Origin: Bacteroidota bacterium
GTDB taxonomy: Bacteria > Bacteroidota > Bacteroidia > Bacteroidales > ML635J-15
Assembly: GCA_029558535.1 (NCBI GenBank)
Contig: JAKQEK010000262.1
Span: 1-32,219 of the forward strand
Direction: 5' to 3'
DNA: 32,219 nt
The stretch's first letter is position 1; every line of letters begins with the position of its first letter. The notes under the pieces are model-generated. The model worked only from the letters and a program-made list of their open reading frames with translations. It did no database searches and was not told where the DNA came from. Shown piece after piece: positions 15,582 to 24,460 of this stretch. Both the position numbers and the translations under genes were made by a program.

Positions 15582-15836
15582 ATGCAGAAATTTCGAACAA
15601 CGACTTCCCTAAATACCAACATTTTGTTGAGTACTGTTTTTTGTTTTTTATTCTTTGTTAGGCATATTATAATTGCTATTCCAAGAGGTTTAAATACTCT
15701 ACCAAAGTACTGTAGTGATGAAGAATTAATTAGTCAATGCCATATTGATAAATCTTTCGGCTATCTCAAAAGTTCTAATTCTCTCACTAACTCAGTAAAT
15801 GTCTCTTCTACAGATTCAAATTGGCCGAGATTCTGA
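15582..15836 (+). CDS. Hypothetical small membrane-anchored protein (84 aa) or ncRNA locus
   Basis: An open frame of 84 codons lies between a promoter-like element and a strong terminator. The predicted peptide begins MQKFRTTTSLNT and then has one hydrophobic segment at about residues 15-38 (ILLSTVFCFLFFVRHIIIAI). A polar Ser/Asn-rich tail ends in DSNWPRF. I do not recognise a family. The tail has low-complexity, non-gene-like composition, and the reverse strand also holds short open stretches. The locus may therefore be an sRNA, a decayed gene or a true small protein. The flanking signals make a real transcript more likely than the peptide. Confidence 0.3.
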   Translation: MQKFRTTTSLNTNILLSTVFCFLFFVRHIIIAIPRGLNTLPKYCSDEELISQCHIDKSFGYLKSSNSLTNSVNVSSTDSNWPRF

Positions 15837-15873
15837 AGCTGCAGTAAAAAGGTTTGAGTAAAACTTCTTTATT

Positions 15874-15903
15874 AAAAAACCGAATAAATTATTCGGTTTT
15901 TTT
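15874..15903. terminator. Strong intrinsic terminator, potentially bidirectional
   Basis: A perfect 14-bp inverted repeat, AAAAAACCGAATAA with TTATTCGGTTTTTT, is centred on 15888 and ends in a run of seven Ts. It is the clearest terminator in the window. It lies 475 bp beyond the TPR-HTH regulator stop, so it more probably ends the small unit starting near 15567. Confidence 0.88.
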
Positions 15904-16086
15904 GTTATAGTTTAATTCAGATTCTCAATGATTTTCAAACTGTATATATCCCTTATGTCATACGTGCCTGATTTTGAGTGTTTTACATTTTTGCGTGTAT
16001 ATTTAATCTTTTATAAAACTGCCGCGATTTCTTCTCTTGTATATATAGTGAAAAGCATTTATTAATGTTTCTGCTTAATATGACAG

Positions 16087-16094
16087 TATTTTTG
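16087..16094 (+). promoter_or_regulatory. Promoter -7 box for the secreted modular protein
   Basis: TATTTTTG fits TAnnTTTG, 28 bp before the chosen ATG at 16123. The -33 region is not clear. Confidence 0.45.
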
Positions 16095-16122
16095 TATTAT
16101 CAAATCAAAAGTATTGACTGAT

Positions 16123-19100
16123 ATGAACAACTCTAAACCAATTTCAAAAGAAAAAGAGATTTATTTTGTTAAAAAAAACTTCTCGCTTTATATTTTAATA
16201 TTAGCAACATTGATTACTCCAAGCATAGCCGGTTATTCTCAAACAACGGTTACAATCGGTAGCGGAACGAACTCACAAGCACAACCATTTAATGCATTTT
16301 ACGGTTATGGCCGCAGTGCCTCCATTTTTACCTCAGATCAAGTCACAAGTTTTGGAACAATTACTCATCTCGGATGGTACGTAGCAACATCGCAAGCTTT
16401 TTCAATTCCGGTAAAAATATATTTAAAAGAAACTTCATTAACAACATTTACTGCTACTACTTGGGCAAATCTTACTTTAGATGCTACCCTCGTATATGAT
16501 GGTAATGTTTCTTTCAGCTCAACCGGTTGGTTTACCATTGATATAAGCGATTATTTATATTCGTCCACAAATCTAATGGTTTTGTGTGAGGTAAATTATG
16601 GAGGTGGGGGAACGTTTAGCTATCCTGCTTTTAGATACTCTTCAGCTTCAAACAAGCATATAGCTTTTGCGCAAGATAACACAGCACCAACAGGAAATGG
16701 AACTGTAAATGCTAACAGACCAAATATTCAAATTACAATTGTAGATTGCACTATGGTAGGAGGCACTGCAACTGCAACTGATAACACAATTAATTTTGGA
16801 GAAAGCACCTCAGTTAACTGTTCTGGTTATTCCTCATCGGGTTCAGAATTGCAATGGGAGCAGTCAGTAGATGGTGCTACTGGTTGGACAAATGTTACCG
16901 GAGGAAGCGGAGCCACAACAGCTACTTATACAACACCAAATTTATCCGAAACAACTTATTATAGACTAAAAGTCATAGATGAGAATGATGAGGACTGTTA
17001 TGAATATTCATCTGCCTCTTGTATTACCGTTGTTTGTGGGGTTAATGGTGGTACTGCCGTAGCAGATGATTCGGAAATTTACATGGGCGAAAGCACTGAA
17101 ATTTCTTGTACTGGCTATACATTATCCGGAACTAGTTTGCAGTGGCAACAGTCTGCAAATGGAACTACCGGCTGGGAAAATGTTGTAGGAGGAAGCGGAG
17201 CTACAACAAATACTTACGAAACTGCAACTCTTTCTTCTCAAACCTATTTTTGTATGGCTGTTAATGATGGAGTTTGCACTTCATATTCTAATGTGGTATC
17301 TATAAATACAGTATGCAGTGTTACAGATGGTGGAACAGCAACAGCGGTTTCGTCTTCTATCCCAATGGGCGAGACTACTGTTATTAATTGTGTGGGCTAT
17401 TCAATTAGTGCAACACAGTTTCAATGGCAACAATCTCCAAACGGAACCAATTCGTGGACTAATGTTACCGGTGGTATAGGGGCATATACCGATTCTTATA
17501 CCACTGGAGCTTTAACTGTTGATACATATTATAGAGTAATTGTTAGCGATGGATATTGTAGTGCTTATTCTAGTGTAGAATATGTGCAAGCAACTCTATC
17601 AAATGATGAATGTGCTAATGCAATATTGTTAAATGTTAATGATGCGTGCTCTTATGAAATATTTAATAATACCGGTGCAACTATTTCATCCGGAATTCCG
17701 GCTCCCGGTTGCGCAGGATCAATTTATAAAGATATATGGTGTAAGTTTGTTGTTCCGGAAAATGGACATGTCGAGATTAGTACTCAACTTGGAAGTGTAA
17801 ATGATATGGCAATGGCAATTTATTCGGGAACATGTGGTAGCCTCACATTAATTGAATGCGTCGATGACTCTTATGGTGGAATGCCGATAATTAATCGACC
17901 CGGACTAACTCCGGGCGAAACCATATATATTAGATTATGGGAATATGGAGGAAATGCAGAAGGGACATTTGGAATCTGCATTTCTATTCCTGCACCAATT
18001 GCTCCGGATGAGTGTGTTGATGCAATAGAATTAACGGTCGGTTCGGTATGCGAATACTTTATTTTTGATAATACAGGTTGTACTGAATCATCCGGCGTTA
18101 GCAATCCTGATTGTGGTACATCAAATCATTATTATGATGTGTGGTTCAAATGTGAAATCCCCGAATCGGGAAACGTGAGAATTAGTACTACTGAGATAAC
18201 TGGCAGTACTTTAACAGACTGTGCTATGGCTGTATATTCAGGAACTTGTGGCTCATTAACTCAAATAGCGTGTAATAATGACTATGTTTATATTATGAAC
18301 AGAATGCCACTTATAGATATTTATGATGAAACACCAGGTAGTACTATATATATTAGATTTTGGGATATCGTTACATCAGGTAAAACTAACGGTAGAGATG
18401 AGGGTGTGTGTAAAATTTGTGTTTATGAACTACCAGGTGCGTTAAGCTGTGTCTCATCAATAGTTCCGGAAGATTTATGTGAAAATGCCCCGATGATTTC
18501 CTCTTTGGATGGATACTGTGGAAATACAAGTGCAACATATAATCCCGAAGCACCAGGCAACCTATCGGTACTTTTTTGTGGTTCAATAGAAAACAACTCT
18601 TGGTTGACATTTACTGCTTCAGAAGAAATAGTTCAACTTAATATTTATGTAAGCAATTGCTATAGTGATTCACATTCTTGGGGATATCCAACTTCAGGGG
18701 TGCAAATGCAAGTATATGGAACATCTGATTGCAGCACATTTAGTGCTTATTCAGAATGCTGGTTTCCCGGAATACCAACAAGTGGATTTCTAACTGCTGA
18801 AGGATTAACTCCCGGCGAAACTTATTATTTAATGATTGACGGCGTTTATGGTGATAACTGTGATTATATTATTGGTGCCTCCGAAGGAACTATTATATTG
18901 CCTGTATTATATAAAAGTATTAAAGCTGTTTGTAAGGACGATTATGTAGAAATCGAATGGGTTACTTCCAGCGAGAAAAATTGTCATAAATTTGAAATAC
19001 AAAAATCTTATAATGCAAAAGACTTTTGGACAATAAGCACAACTTTTGGAGCAGGAAATTCATTATTAGAATCATATTACTCATTTTTTGATTATGATTT

Positions 19101-19458
19101 GCTAACTGATAAAAGTGATAAATTATACTACAGAATAAAGCAAATTGATTATGATGGAAAAGTAAACTATTCTAAAACAATTACTGCGAGTTGCTATCAG
19201 TATGTTAATTACAATATCAGCATTTATCCTAATCCTTCTTCCTTCTATTTCTGTTTGAACTTTACAAATTGTGATAATTTACCTCAAAAAATAGAAATTT
19301 GCGAACTGTCCGGCTCTGTTATTTTAACAAAAAATATTGAAAGTGATGATAATTACATCATTTGCTTCGAAAATGAAGCTGAAATTAAGCCCGGCTATTA
19401 TTTGGTTAATAATTACTTTGGTTCAAATATAGTCGTTTTAAAACTGATAAAAGTTTAA
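16123..19458 (+). CDS. Large modular T9SS-secreted surface or extracellular protein
   Basis: A 1111-residue exported protein. Order: signal sequence (about 20-40, SLYILILATLITPSIAGYSQ); an N-terminal beta-rich domain (to about 205); three Ig-like repeats of about 95 residues starting near 210, 307 and 402, each with GGTA..., Gly-Glu-Ser/Thr, LQWQQS and TGW-type strands. Three disulfide-rich beta-sandwich repeats start near 493, 627 and 780 (first two share DECANAI/DECVDAI and MAIYSGTCGSLT/MAVYSGTCGSLT). An FN3-like module with VEIEWVTSSEKN and YYRIKQIDYDGK follows, and the C-terminal type A sorting domain starts near 1030 (NISIYPNPS) and ends KLIKV. The T9SS exports it and probably anchors or releases it. 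No catalytic motif is seen, so adhesion or matrix roles are most likely. ATG 16123 is preferred over the in-frame TTG at 16114. Confidence 0.85.
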   Translation: MNNSKPISKEKEIYFVKKNFSLYILILATLITPSIAGYSQTTVTIGSGTNSQAQPFNAFYGYGRSASIFTSDQVTSFGTITHLGWYVATSQAFSIPVKIYLKETSLTTFTATTWANLTLDATLVYDGNVSFSSTGWFTIDISDYLYSSTNLMVLCEVNYGGGGTFSYPAFRYSSASNKHIAFAQDNTAPTGNGTVNANRPNIQITIVDCTMVGGTATATDNTINFGESTSVNCSGYSSSGSELQWEQSVDGATGWTNVTGGSGATTATYTTPNLSETTYYRLKVIDENDEDCYEYSSASCITVVCGVNGGTAVADDSEIYMGESTEISCTGYTLSGTSLQWQQSANGTTGWENVVGGSGATTNTYETATLSSQTYFCMAVNDGVCTSYSNVVSINTVCSVTDGGTATAVSSSIPMGETTVINCVGYSISATQFQWQQSPNGTNSWTNVTGGIGAYTDSYTTGALTVDTYYRVIVSDGYCSAYSSVEYVQATLSNDECANAILLNVNDACSYEIFNNTGATISSGIPAPGCAGSIYKDIWCKFVVPENGHVEISTQLGSVNDMAMAIYSGTCGSLTLIECVDDSYGGMPIINRPGLTPGETIYIRLWEYGGNAEGTFGICISIPAPIAPDECVDAIELTVGSVCEYFIFDNTGCTESSGVSNPDCGTSNHYYDVWFKCEIPESGNVRISTTEITGSTLTDCAMAVYSGTCGSLTQIACNNDYVYIMNRMPLIDIYDETPGSTIYIRFWDIVTSGKTNGRDEGVCKICVYELPGALSCVSSIVPEDLCENAPMISSLDGYCGNTSATYNPEAPGNLSVLFCGSIENNSWLTFTASEEIVQLNIYVSNCYSDSHSWGYPTSGVQMQVYGTSDCSTFSAYSECWFPGIPTSGFLTAEGLTPGETYYLMIDGVYGDNCDYIIGASEGTIILPVLYKSIKAVCKDDYVEIEWVTSSEKNCHKFEIQKSYNAKDFWTISTTFGAGNSLLESYYSFFDYDLLTDKSDKLYYRIKQIDYDGKVNYSKTITASCYQYVNYNISIYPNPSSFYFCLNFTNCDNLPQKIEICELSGSVILTKNIESDDNYIICFENEAEIKPGYYLVNNYFGSNIVVLKLIKV

Positions 19459-19709
19459 ATGGTTTTCTCTTTAAGTAATTGAACCATATTCTCCATTGTA
19501 AAAACCCTATCATTCTTATTCTGTACAAATAAAAATTAATCTCTATTTTTATCACATTACACCTTTTGAATCATTTTATTTCTCTTTGGGTTTATTTGTA
19601 TCTTATGTAAATTGAATTTACGGCACCTATTATTAATAAAAAATTTCCTCAGTTTCTATAAAATTGCTAATATTGTAAGTTTTTACTAATGCGTAATCTA
19701 TTAGAATAA

Positions 19710-20144
19710 ATGAAAATTAAAATTGTAAATAAATCAAAACATAATTTGCCGGGGTATAGCACAGAATACTCGGCCGGAATGGATTTACGTGCCAATCTTG
19801 ATGAGCCTATAATATTAAAACCTCTGGAGCGCAAACTTATTCCAACCGGATTATTTATTGAGTTACCTGCGGGATACGAAGCGCAGATACGTCCAAGAAG
19901 CGGATTGGCTGTTAAACATGGTCTGACGGTTTTAAATACTCCGGGAACTATTGATGCTGACTACCGGGGCGAAATCGGTGTAATTCTAATAAATTTATCC
20001 GATAAGGATTTTGCTGTTGAAGATGGTGAAAGAATTTGTCAAATGGTAATAGCAAAACACGAACAAGCAGATTGGGAACCTGTTGAAATTCTGAATGAAT
20101 CAGATAGAGGCGCCGGAGGTTTTGGACATACAGGAATAAAATAA
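19710..20144 (+). CDS. dut: dUTP diphosphatase (trimeric dUTPase)
   Basis: Hydrolyses dUTP to dUMP and pyrophosphate, limiting uracil in DNA and supplying dTMP synthesis. All five trimeric dUTPase motifs are present: AGMDLRA (22-28), [10 protein letters not shown] (62-71), [13 protein letters not shown] (76-88, with catalytic Asp82), GERICQMV (106-113) and [10 protein letters not shown] (133-142). At 144 residues it has the usual length. It appears to be the first gene of the eight-gene run to 29378, with 42 bp to the next gene. Confidence 0.95.
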   Translation: MKIKIVNKSKHNLPGYSTEYSAGMDLRANLDEPIILKPLERKLIPTGLFIELPAGYEAQIRPRSGLAVKHGLTVLNTPGTIDADYRGEIGVILINLSDKDFAVEDGERICQMVIAKHEQADWEPVEILNESDRGAGGFGHTGIK

Positions 20145-20186
20145 TAATTTGATAATATAGTTACTTAACTTTTAAAACCAAACACT

Positions 20187-20771
20187 ATGAATTTTTTCGA
20201 CACTAACAGTTTTTTCATTGACGAAAAAGTGAAATTACTACAATTTGAAAATGAATACAAAGTTTATAACGACCAAGCTGAATTTATTGGCTCTATAAAA
20301 CAAAAATTGTCGGGAGGCGATAAGTTTTTAAGGCTACTTCTCAATAAATCAATGCTTCCATTTCATTTAGAAATCCGAAATGCACAAGAACAGTTAGAGG
20401 CTACCATTTCGAGAGGCTGGACATTTTTTATGTCAAAAATTGTAATTGCTGACGGTCAATCTATGCCCATTGGACGTGTTGAACAAAAATTCACGTTATT
20501 AAAACCTCAGTTTAAAATTTTTGACAATAATAACAATCAGATTGGAGGTATTTCGGGCGATTGGAGAGCTTGGAATTTTTTTATTACCGATGCTAACGGA
20601 CAACAAATTGGTACTATTTCGAAAAAATGGGCAGGTGTAGCAAAAGAATTGTTTACAACAGCTGACAAGTATAATGTACAATTAAATGCAATCAATATTA
20701 GCAGAGAACAAAAAATGGCTATTCTGGCAAGTGCTATAACAATTGATATGGTTTTAAAAGAAAGTAAATAA
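20187..20771 (+). CDS. Phospholipid scramblase/LURP-one-like protein
   Basis: A 194-residue soluble protein with the repeated beta-strand pattern of the scramblase/LURP-one (Tubby-like) fold. The cues are NEYKVYNDQAEFIGSIKQKL, FHLEIRNAQEQL, FKIFDNNNNQIGGISGDWRA and FFITDANGQQIGTISKKWAG, where short strands alternate with turns ending in GxI. The C-terminal helix in bona fide scramblases is partly hydrophobic; here ILASAITIDMVLK is short. Bacterial members have no settled function. It lies between dut and a sugar nucleotidyltransferase within the operon. Confidence 0.7.
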   Translation: MNFFDTNSFFIDEKVKLLQFENEYKVYNDQAEFIGSIKQKLSGGDKFLRLLLNKSMLPFHLEIRNAQEQLEATISRGWTFFMSKIVIADGQSMPIGRVEQKFTLLKPQFKIFDNNNNQIGGISGDWRAWNFFITDANGQQIGTISKKWAGVAKELFTTADKYNVQLNAINISREQKMAILASAITIDMVLKESK

Positions 20772-20792
20772 TTTGAATCAAAGCAATAATAG

Positions 20793-21797
20793 ATGAAAAT
20801 AATAATCCCAATGGCAGGTATGGGTACCCGCATGAGGCCCCACACCCTTACAATACCTAAACCCCTTATTGTATTAGCAGGCAAATCTATTGTTCAAAGA
20901 TTGGTTGAAGGTATATCAAAAGTGTGTGCAGAGCCAATTGATGAAATAGGATTTGTAATAGGCAATTTTGGCGAAAAAGTAGAAAAAAGCCTTGTGAAAA
21001 TTGCAGCAAGTGTTGGAGCAAATGCTAAAATATATTACCAAGAACAAGCTTTGGGTACTGCCCATGCTGTGTGGTGCGCTGCAGAATCTCTTTCGGGTAA
21101 GACAGTAGTTGCTTTTGCTGACACCTTATTCTTTGCAGATTTTAAAATTGATGAAAATACCGATAGCATAATTTGGGTACAAAAAGTTAAAAATCCTCAG
21201 TCTTATGGTGTTGTTACAACAGATCCATCTGGGTTAATCTCGGGATTTGTTGAAAAACCTGCCGAATTTGTGTCAGACCTTGCAATAATCGGAATTTATT
21301 ATTTTAAAGAAGGGGAAAAACTCAAAAAGGAACTAAATTACATTATTGACAATAAGATAATAAAAAGCGGAGAATTTCAACTTACTACTGCTTTAGAGAA
21401 TTTACGCAATAAAGGTCTTAAATTTTTACCGGGCGAAGTTGAAGAATGGCTCGATTGCGGGAATAAAGATATTACTGTAAATACACACAAAAGAATATTG
21501 GCTAAAGTGCCGGAAGCTTCTTATTTGTCAAAATCGTCTGAAATAAAAGATTCTACAATAATTCAACCTTGCTTTATTGGAAATGATGTTAAAATTTCGA
21601 ATTCTGTGATTGGTCCTTTTGTATCAGTTGGCGAAAAATCAATAATTTCAAATAGTATTATTAAAAACACTATTATTCAGAATCAAACGGAAATAGATAG
21701 TATTTGTGTTCACAATTCAATTATCGGAAGCAACACGAAAATATCGGGAAAACCTTTTGATGTGAGCATTGGCGATTATAATATTATTGAAATGTAA
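20793..21797 (+). CDS. Sugar-1-phosphate nucleotidyltransferase with left-handed beta-helix tail
   Basis: Predicted to activate a sugar-1-phosphate with an NTP. The N-terminal Rossmann-like domain starts MKIIIPMAGMGTRMRPHTLT and continues IPKPLIVLAGKSIVQRLVEG, with the GMGTR nucleotide-binding loop and the PKP lysine. ADTLFFADF provides the metal-binding Asp region, and VVTTDPSGLISGFVEKP is the sugar-binding segment. Residues ~245-334 form left-handed beta-helix repeats (IGNDVKISNSVIGPFVSVGE), often regulatory or acyltransferase-like. Substrate could be glucose-, mannose- or another sugar-1-phosphate. Its stop and the next gene's ATG share one base (TAATG). Confidence 0.85.
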   Translation: MKIIIPMAGMGTRMRPHTLTIPKPLIVLAGKSIVQRLVEGISKVCAEPIDEIGFVIGNFGEKVEKSLVKIAASVGANAKIYYQEQALGTAHAVWCAAESLSGKTVVAFADTLFFADFKIDENTDSIIWVQKVKNPQSYGVVTTDPSGLISGFVEKPAEFVSDLAIIGIYYFKEGEKLKKELNYIIDNKIIKSGEFQLTTALENLRNKGLKFLPGEVEEWLDCGNKDITVNTHKRILAKVPEASYLSKSSEIKDSTIIQPCFIGNDVKISNSVIGPFVSVGEKSIISNSIIKNTIIQNQTEIDSICVHNSIIGSNTKISGKPFDVSIGDYNIIEM

Positions 21798-23539
21798 TGA
21801 CAAAACCATTACTACAAATATTAAGATTTATTATTTTCTCTTTTTTAGGGTTATCTCTCTTATCTTGTTCTATTAATAACAAACATACCAAACCGAATAC
21901 CGATAAAGATCCCCGAATAAAAAACTTTAATTTTAATTTTTATTTCCTGGAGGCAAACAAACAAAAAATACTTGGGAACTTTGAAGAAGCCTTACAAAAT
22001 TATCAGATGGCTTTAAAAATTGATGAAACACAAGCCTCGGTATATTTTGAAATTGCAGGGATTTTAAATTTAGGCAGGGATTATTCCGGAGCCCTTAAAT
22101 ATGCTATAAAAGCTGTCGAAATTGATAAAACAAAAAATAAATATTACCTGTTATTACTTGCTGTAGTTTATCAAAACAACAATCTATTTGATGATGCGAT
22201 AAAAACATACAACAGTATTTTAAAACTCGAACCAACAAATATTTATTATTATTTTGAACTTTCAGATATTTTCATCAAGCAAAACAAACCTGAAGAAGCA
22301 ATTAAGATTCTTAACAAAGCCGAACAACATTTTGGTATTGTGGATTATATTTCTCTCGAAAAAGAAAAATGTTATCATCTTTTAAAAGACAATCAAAGTG
22401 CCTTGAAAGAAATAATGAAACTTTCAACAGCTTTTCCCGAAAATCAACGATTTAAAACAATTTTGGCGGAATCTTATATCAATGTTCGTGATTATTCATC
22501 AGCTAAGAAAATTTTTGAAGAGCTGGAAAAATCTGAAATTAACGAAGGCATTATTTATTTTTCAATGGCTGACTTCTACAGACTTATAAAAGATTACGAC
22601 AAAATGTTTTCTTTACTTGAACTCGGATTTGTAAAAGAAGATGTAGAGCCGGAAATAAAAATAAAAATGACATTATCTCTACTTGATAATTACGGCAGCG
22701 ACCCTTTTTTTATTACCAGAATTGATAAATTATTGCGCATCCTTACTTCATCATATCCTGAAAACCTAACCATTCGTGCATTAAATTCTGATTTCTTTAT
22801 TTTTAAAGAAGACTACAAATCGGCACAAAATGAATATAATTTTATTCTCAGCAGAGATAAAAATAAATACGAAATATGGAAGCAGGCTTTATATGTTGAC
22901 TATCTTCTCTTTGATATGCAAAGTATGTATAAAAGGTCTAAAGAAGCAACCGAATTATATCCAAATGTTCTAGAGTTTTACCGGTATTATATCATTTCCG
23001 CATATTCGACAGGACAATACAATGATGTAATAACGGCTGTTGATTATGCATCCATATTGTCGGTATCTGATCAGGTTTTGCTGATTGAGTTTTTAAATAT
23101 GCAAGCTGATTCATATCACAAATTAGGTCAGCATCATAAGTCTGATTCGGTTTTTGATCTTATTTTATACAAAGATGCTGAAAACTTAGGGGCTTTAAAT
23201 AATTACAGTTACTTCTTGGCAATTAGAAACGAAAAAATTGAAAAGGCTCTTGAAATGAGTACAAAATTAGTTGAGCTTTCGGGCAGTATCCCAAATTATC
23301 TTGATACTCACGCCTGGGTTTTATTCAAAAATGAAGAATACGACAAGGCTTTAAATTATATTAATATGGCAATTGAACTCGATAGCACAAATGCTGTTTA
23401 CTATGAACATAAGGGAGATATCTTATATAAAGCCGGAGATACAGAGCAGGCTCTCCAAAATTGGATTTCTGCATCTGAAAAAGGCAAGGGCTCTGATTTA
23501 TTGGAACAGAAAATTAAACAAAAAAAATACATAGAATAA
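21797..23539 (+). CDS. TPR-repeat lipoprotein
   Basis: A 580-residue lipoprotein. The signal peptide ends LGLSLLSC, placing the lipidated cysteine at residue 24. About a dozen tetratricopeptide repeats follow, among them GNFEEALQNYQMALKIDETQ, YSGALKYAIKAVEID, FDDAIKTYNSILKLEPTN and EYDKALNYINMAIELDSTN. No catalytic domain is seen, so a scaffold role in the periplasm or at the outer membrane is inferred. It lies just before a DUF4292 lipoprotein and an EnvC-like factor, an arrangement I recall as common in Bacteroidota. Confidence 0.85.
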   Translation: MTKPLLQILRFIIFSFLGLSLLSCSINNKHTKPNTDKDPRIKNFNFNFYFLEANKQKILGNFEEALQNYQMALKIDETQASVYFEIAGILNLGRDYSGALKYAIKAVEIDKTKNKYYLLLLAVVYQNNNLFDDAIKTYNSILKLEPTNIYYYFELSDIFIKQNKPEEAIKILNKAEQHFGIVDYISLEKEKCYHLLKDNQSALKEIMKLSTAFPENQRFKTILAESYINVRDYSSAKKIFEELEKSEINEGIIYFSMADFYRLIKDYDKMFSLLELGFVKEDVEPEIKIKMTLSLLDNYGSDPFFITRIDKLLRILTSSYPENLTIRALNSDFFIFKEDYKSAQNEYNFILSRDKNKYEIWKQALYVDYLLFDMQSMYKRSKEATELYPNVLEFYRYYIISAYSTGQYNDVITAVDYASILSVSDQVLLIEFLNMQADSYHKLGQHHKSDSVFDLILYKDAENLGALNNYSYFLAIRNEKIEKALEMSTKLVELSGSIPNYLDTHAWVLFKNEEYDKALNYINMAIELDSTNAVYYEHKGDILYKAGDTEQALQNWISASEKGKGSDLLEQKIKQKKYIE

Positions 23540-23542
23540 ATT

Positions 23543-24460
23543 TTGAAGAAATCGAAAATCATATTATTGTTTTTTATCCTGTTATATACTATTACTTGTA
23601 TAGTCTCTTGTAAAGTTGTTTTTGTTAACAGAGGCAAAAGCGAAAATATTAGACCAAATAAATTGTACAAATACCTTGAAGAAAATAAATTTGAGTTCAA
23701 CAATTTAACACTGAAATTTTCTGCTGAAATTTTTTCGGCGGAATCGTCAGAGACTTTTAGCGGAATCATCAGAATGCAAAAAGACAGTATTATCTGGATA
23801 AGTTTAAGATCATATAATATAGAAGGGGCTAGAATATGTATTACTCAAGATAGTGTTAAATATCTTAATAGGCTTGATAACACTTATTATTTGGGAGATT
23901 TTAGCTTTTTTACGGATAAATTCCAAATTGACCTAGATTACAATGCAATAGAGTCTATACTGACAAACAACTTTTTTTTCTACCCCGAAACTGTTGACAC
24001 CCTTAAATCTGTTGCAAATTTCAAACCTTGTGACGATTCTTCTTTTTATTGCATGAGCTCAATTTCTCAACGTAAATACACTCGCTACTATGTTGATGAC
24101 AAACGTCCAAACAGATGGGAACGCAAATTAGATAAAGAAACCGCTGACACTATTGATAACAATTTAAAATACGAGTCAAATGAGTTTGTTTTTCAAATTG
24201 TTAAAGTTTATCCTGAATTGTTTCGTGTAAGTGATATGTATATCGAAAATTACATTCAACAACAATCTCTGTACATTTTTTATGACAAATTAACTAAATG
24301 TGGACATCAATTTTTCCCATATATAATGTCAATTGAATTATTTACTCCTCTATTTGAGACAAAACTTGTTATTACCATTGAATCTGTTACAATAAATTCT
24401 GAATCAATGAGTTATCCTTTTAAAATAGCTGATAAATATACAGAACTTACAATACAATGA
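23543..24460 (+). CDS. DUF4292-family lipoprotein
   Basis: A 305-residue predicted lipoprotein beginning with TTG at 23543, three bases after the preceding stop. The signal peptide KKSKIILLFFILLYTITCIV leads to SC, with the lipidated Cys at 23. The body is beta-rich, with strands such as FEFNNLTLKFSAEIF, FSGIIRMQKDSIIWISL and VKYLNRLDNTYYLGDFSF. These suit a concave LolA/LolB-like fold that DUF4292 proteins are thought to adopt. If correct, it could bind a lipid or lipoprotein acyl chain at the outer membrane; this is an inference. It overlaps the next gene by 4 bp. Confidence 0.78.
   Translation: MKKSKIILLFFILLYTITCIVSCKVVFVNRGKSENIRPNKLYKYLEENKFEFNNLTLKFSAEIFSAESSETFSGIIRMQKDSIIWISLRSYNIEGARICITQDSVKYLNRLDNTYYLGDFSFFTDKFQIDLDYNAIESILTNNFFFYPETVDTLKSVANFKPCDDSSFYCMSSISQRKYTRYYVDDKRPNRWERKLDKETADTIDNNLKYESNEFVFQIVKVYPELFRVSDMYIENYIQQQSLYIFYDKLTKCGHQFFPYIMSIELFTPLFETKLVITIESVTINSESMSYPFKIADKYTELTIQ

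Noticed and set aside
15558..15870. Reverse-strand remnant (frame containing LLQLQNLGQFESVEETFTEL) as a decayed transposase
   Set aside because: It runs only 34 codons between stops, and no transposase motif or terminal inverted repeats were identified. Recorded only as a possible alternative origin for this locus.
19459..19709. Possible gene or strong promoter between the secreted protein and dut
   Set aside because: No open frame of note was found, and the nearest box (TAATATTG near 19668) deviates from TAnnTTTG. Only a weak hairpin ATGGTT/AACCAT is seen after the stop.
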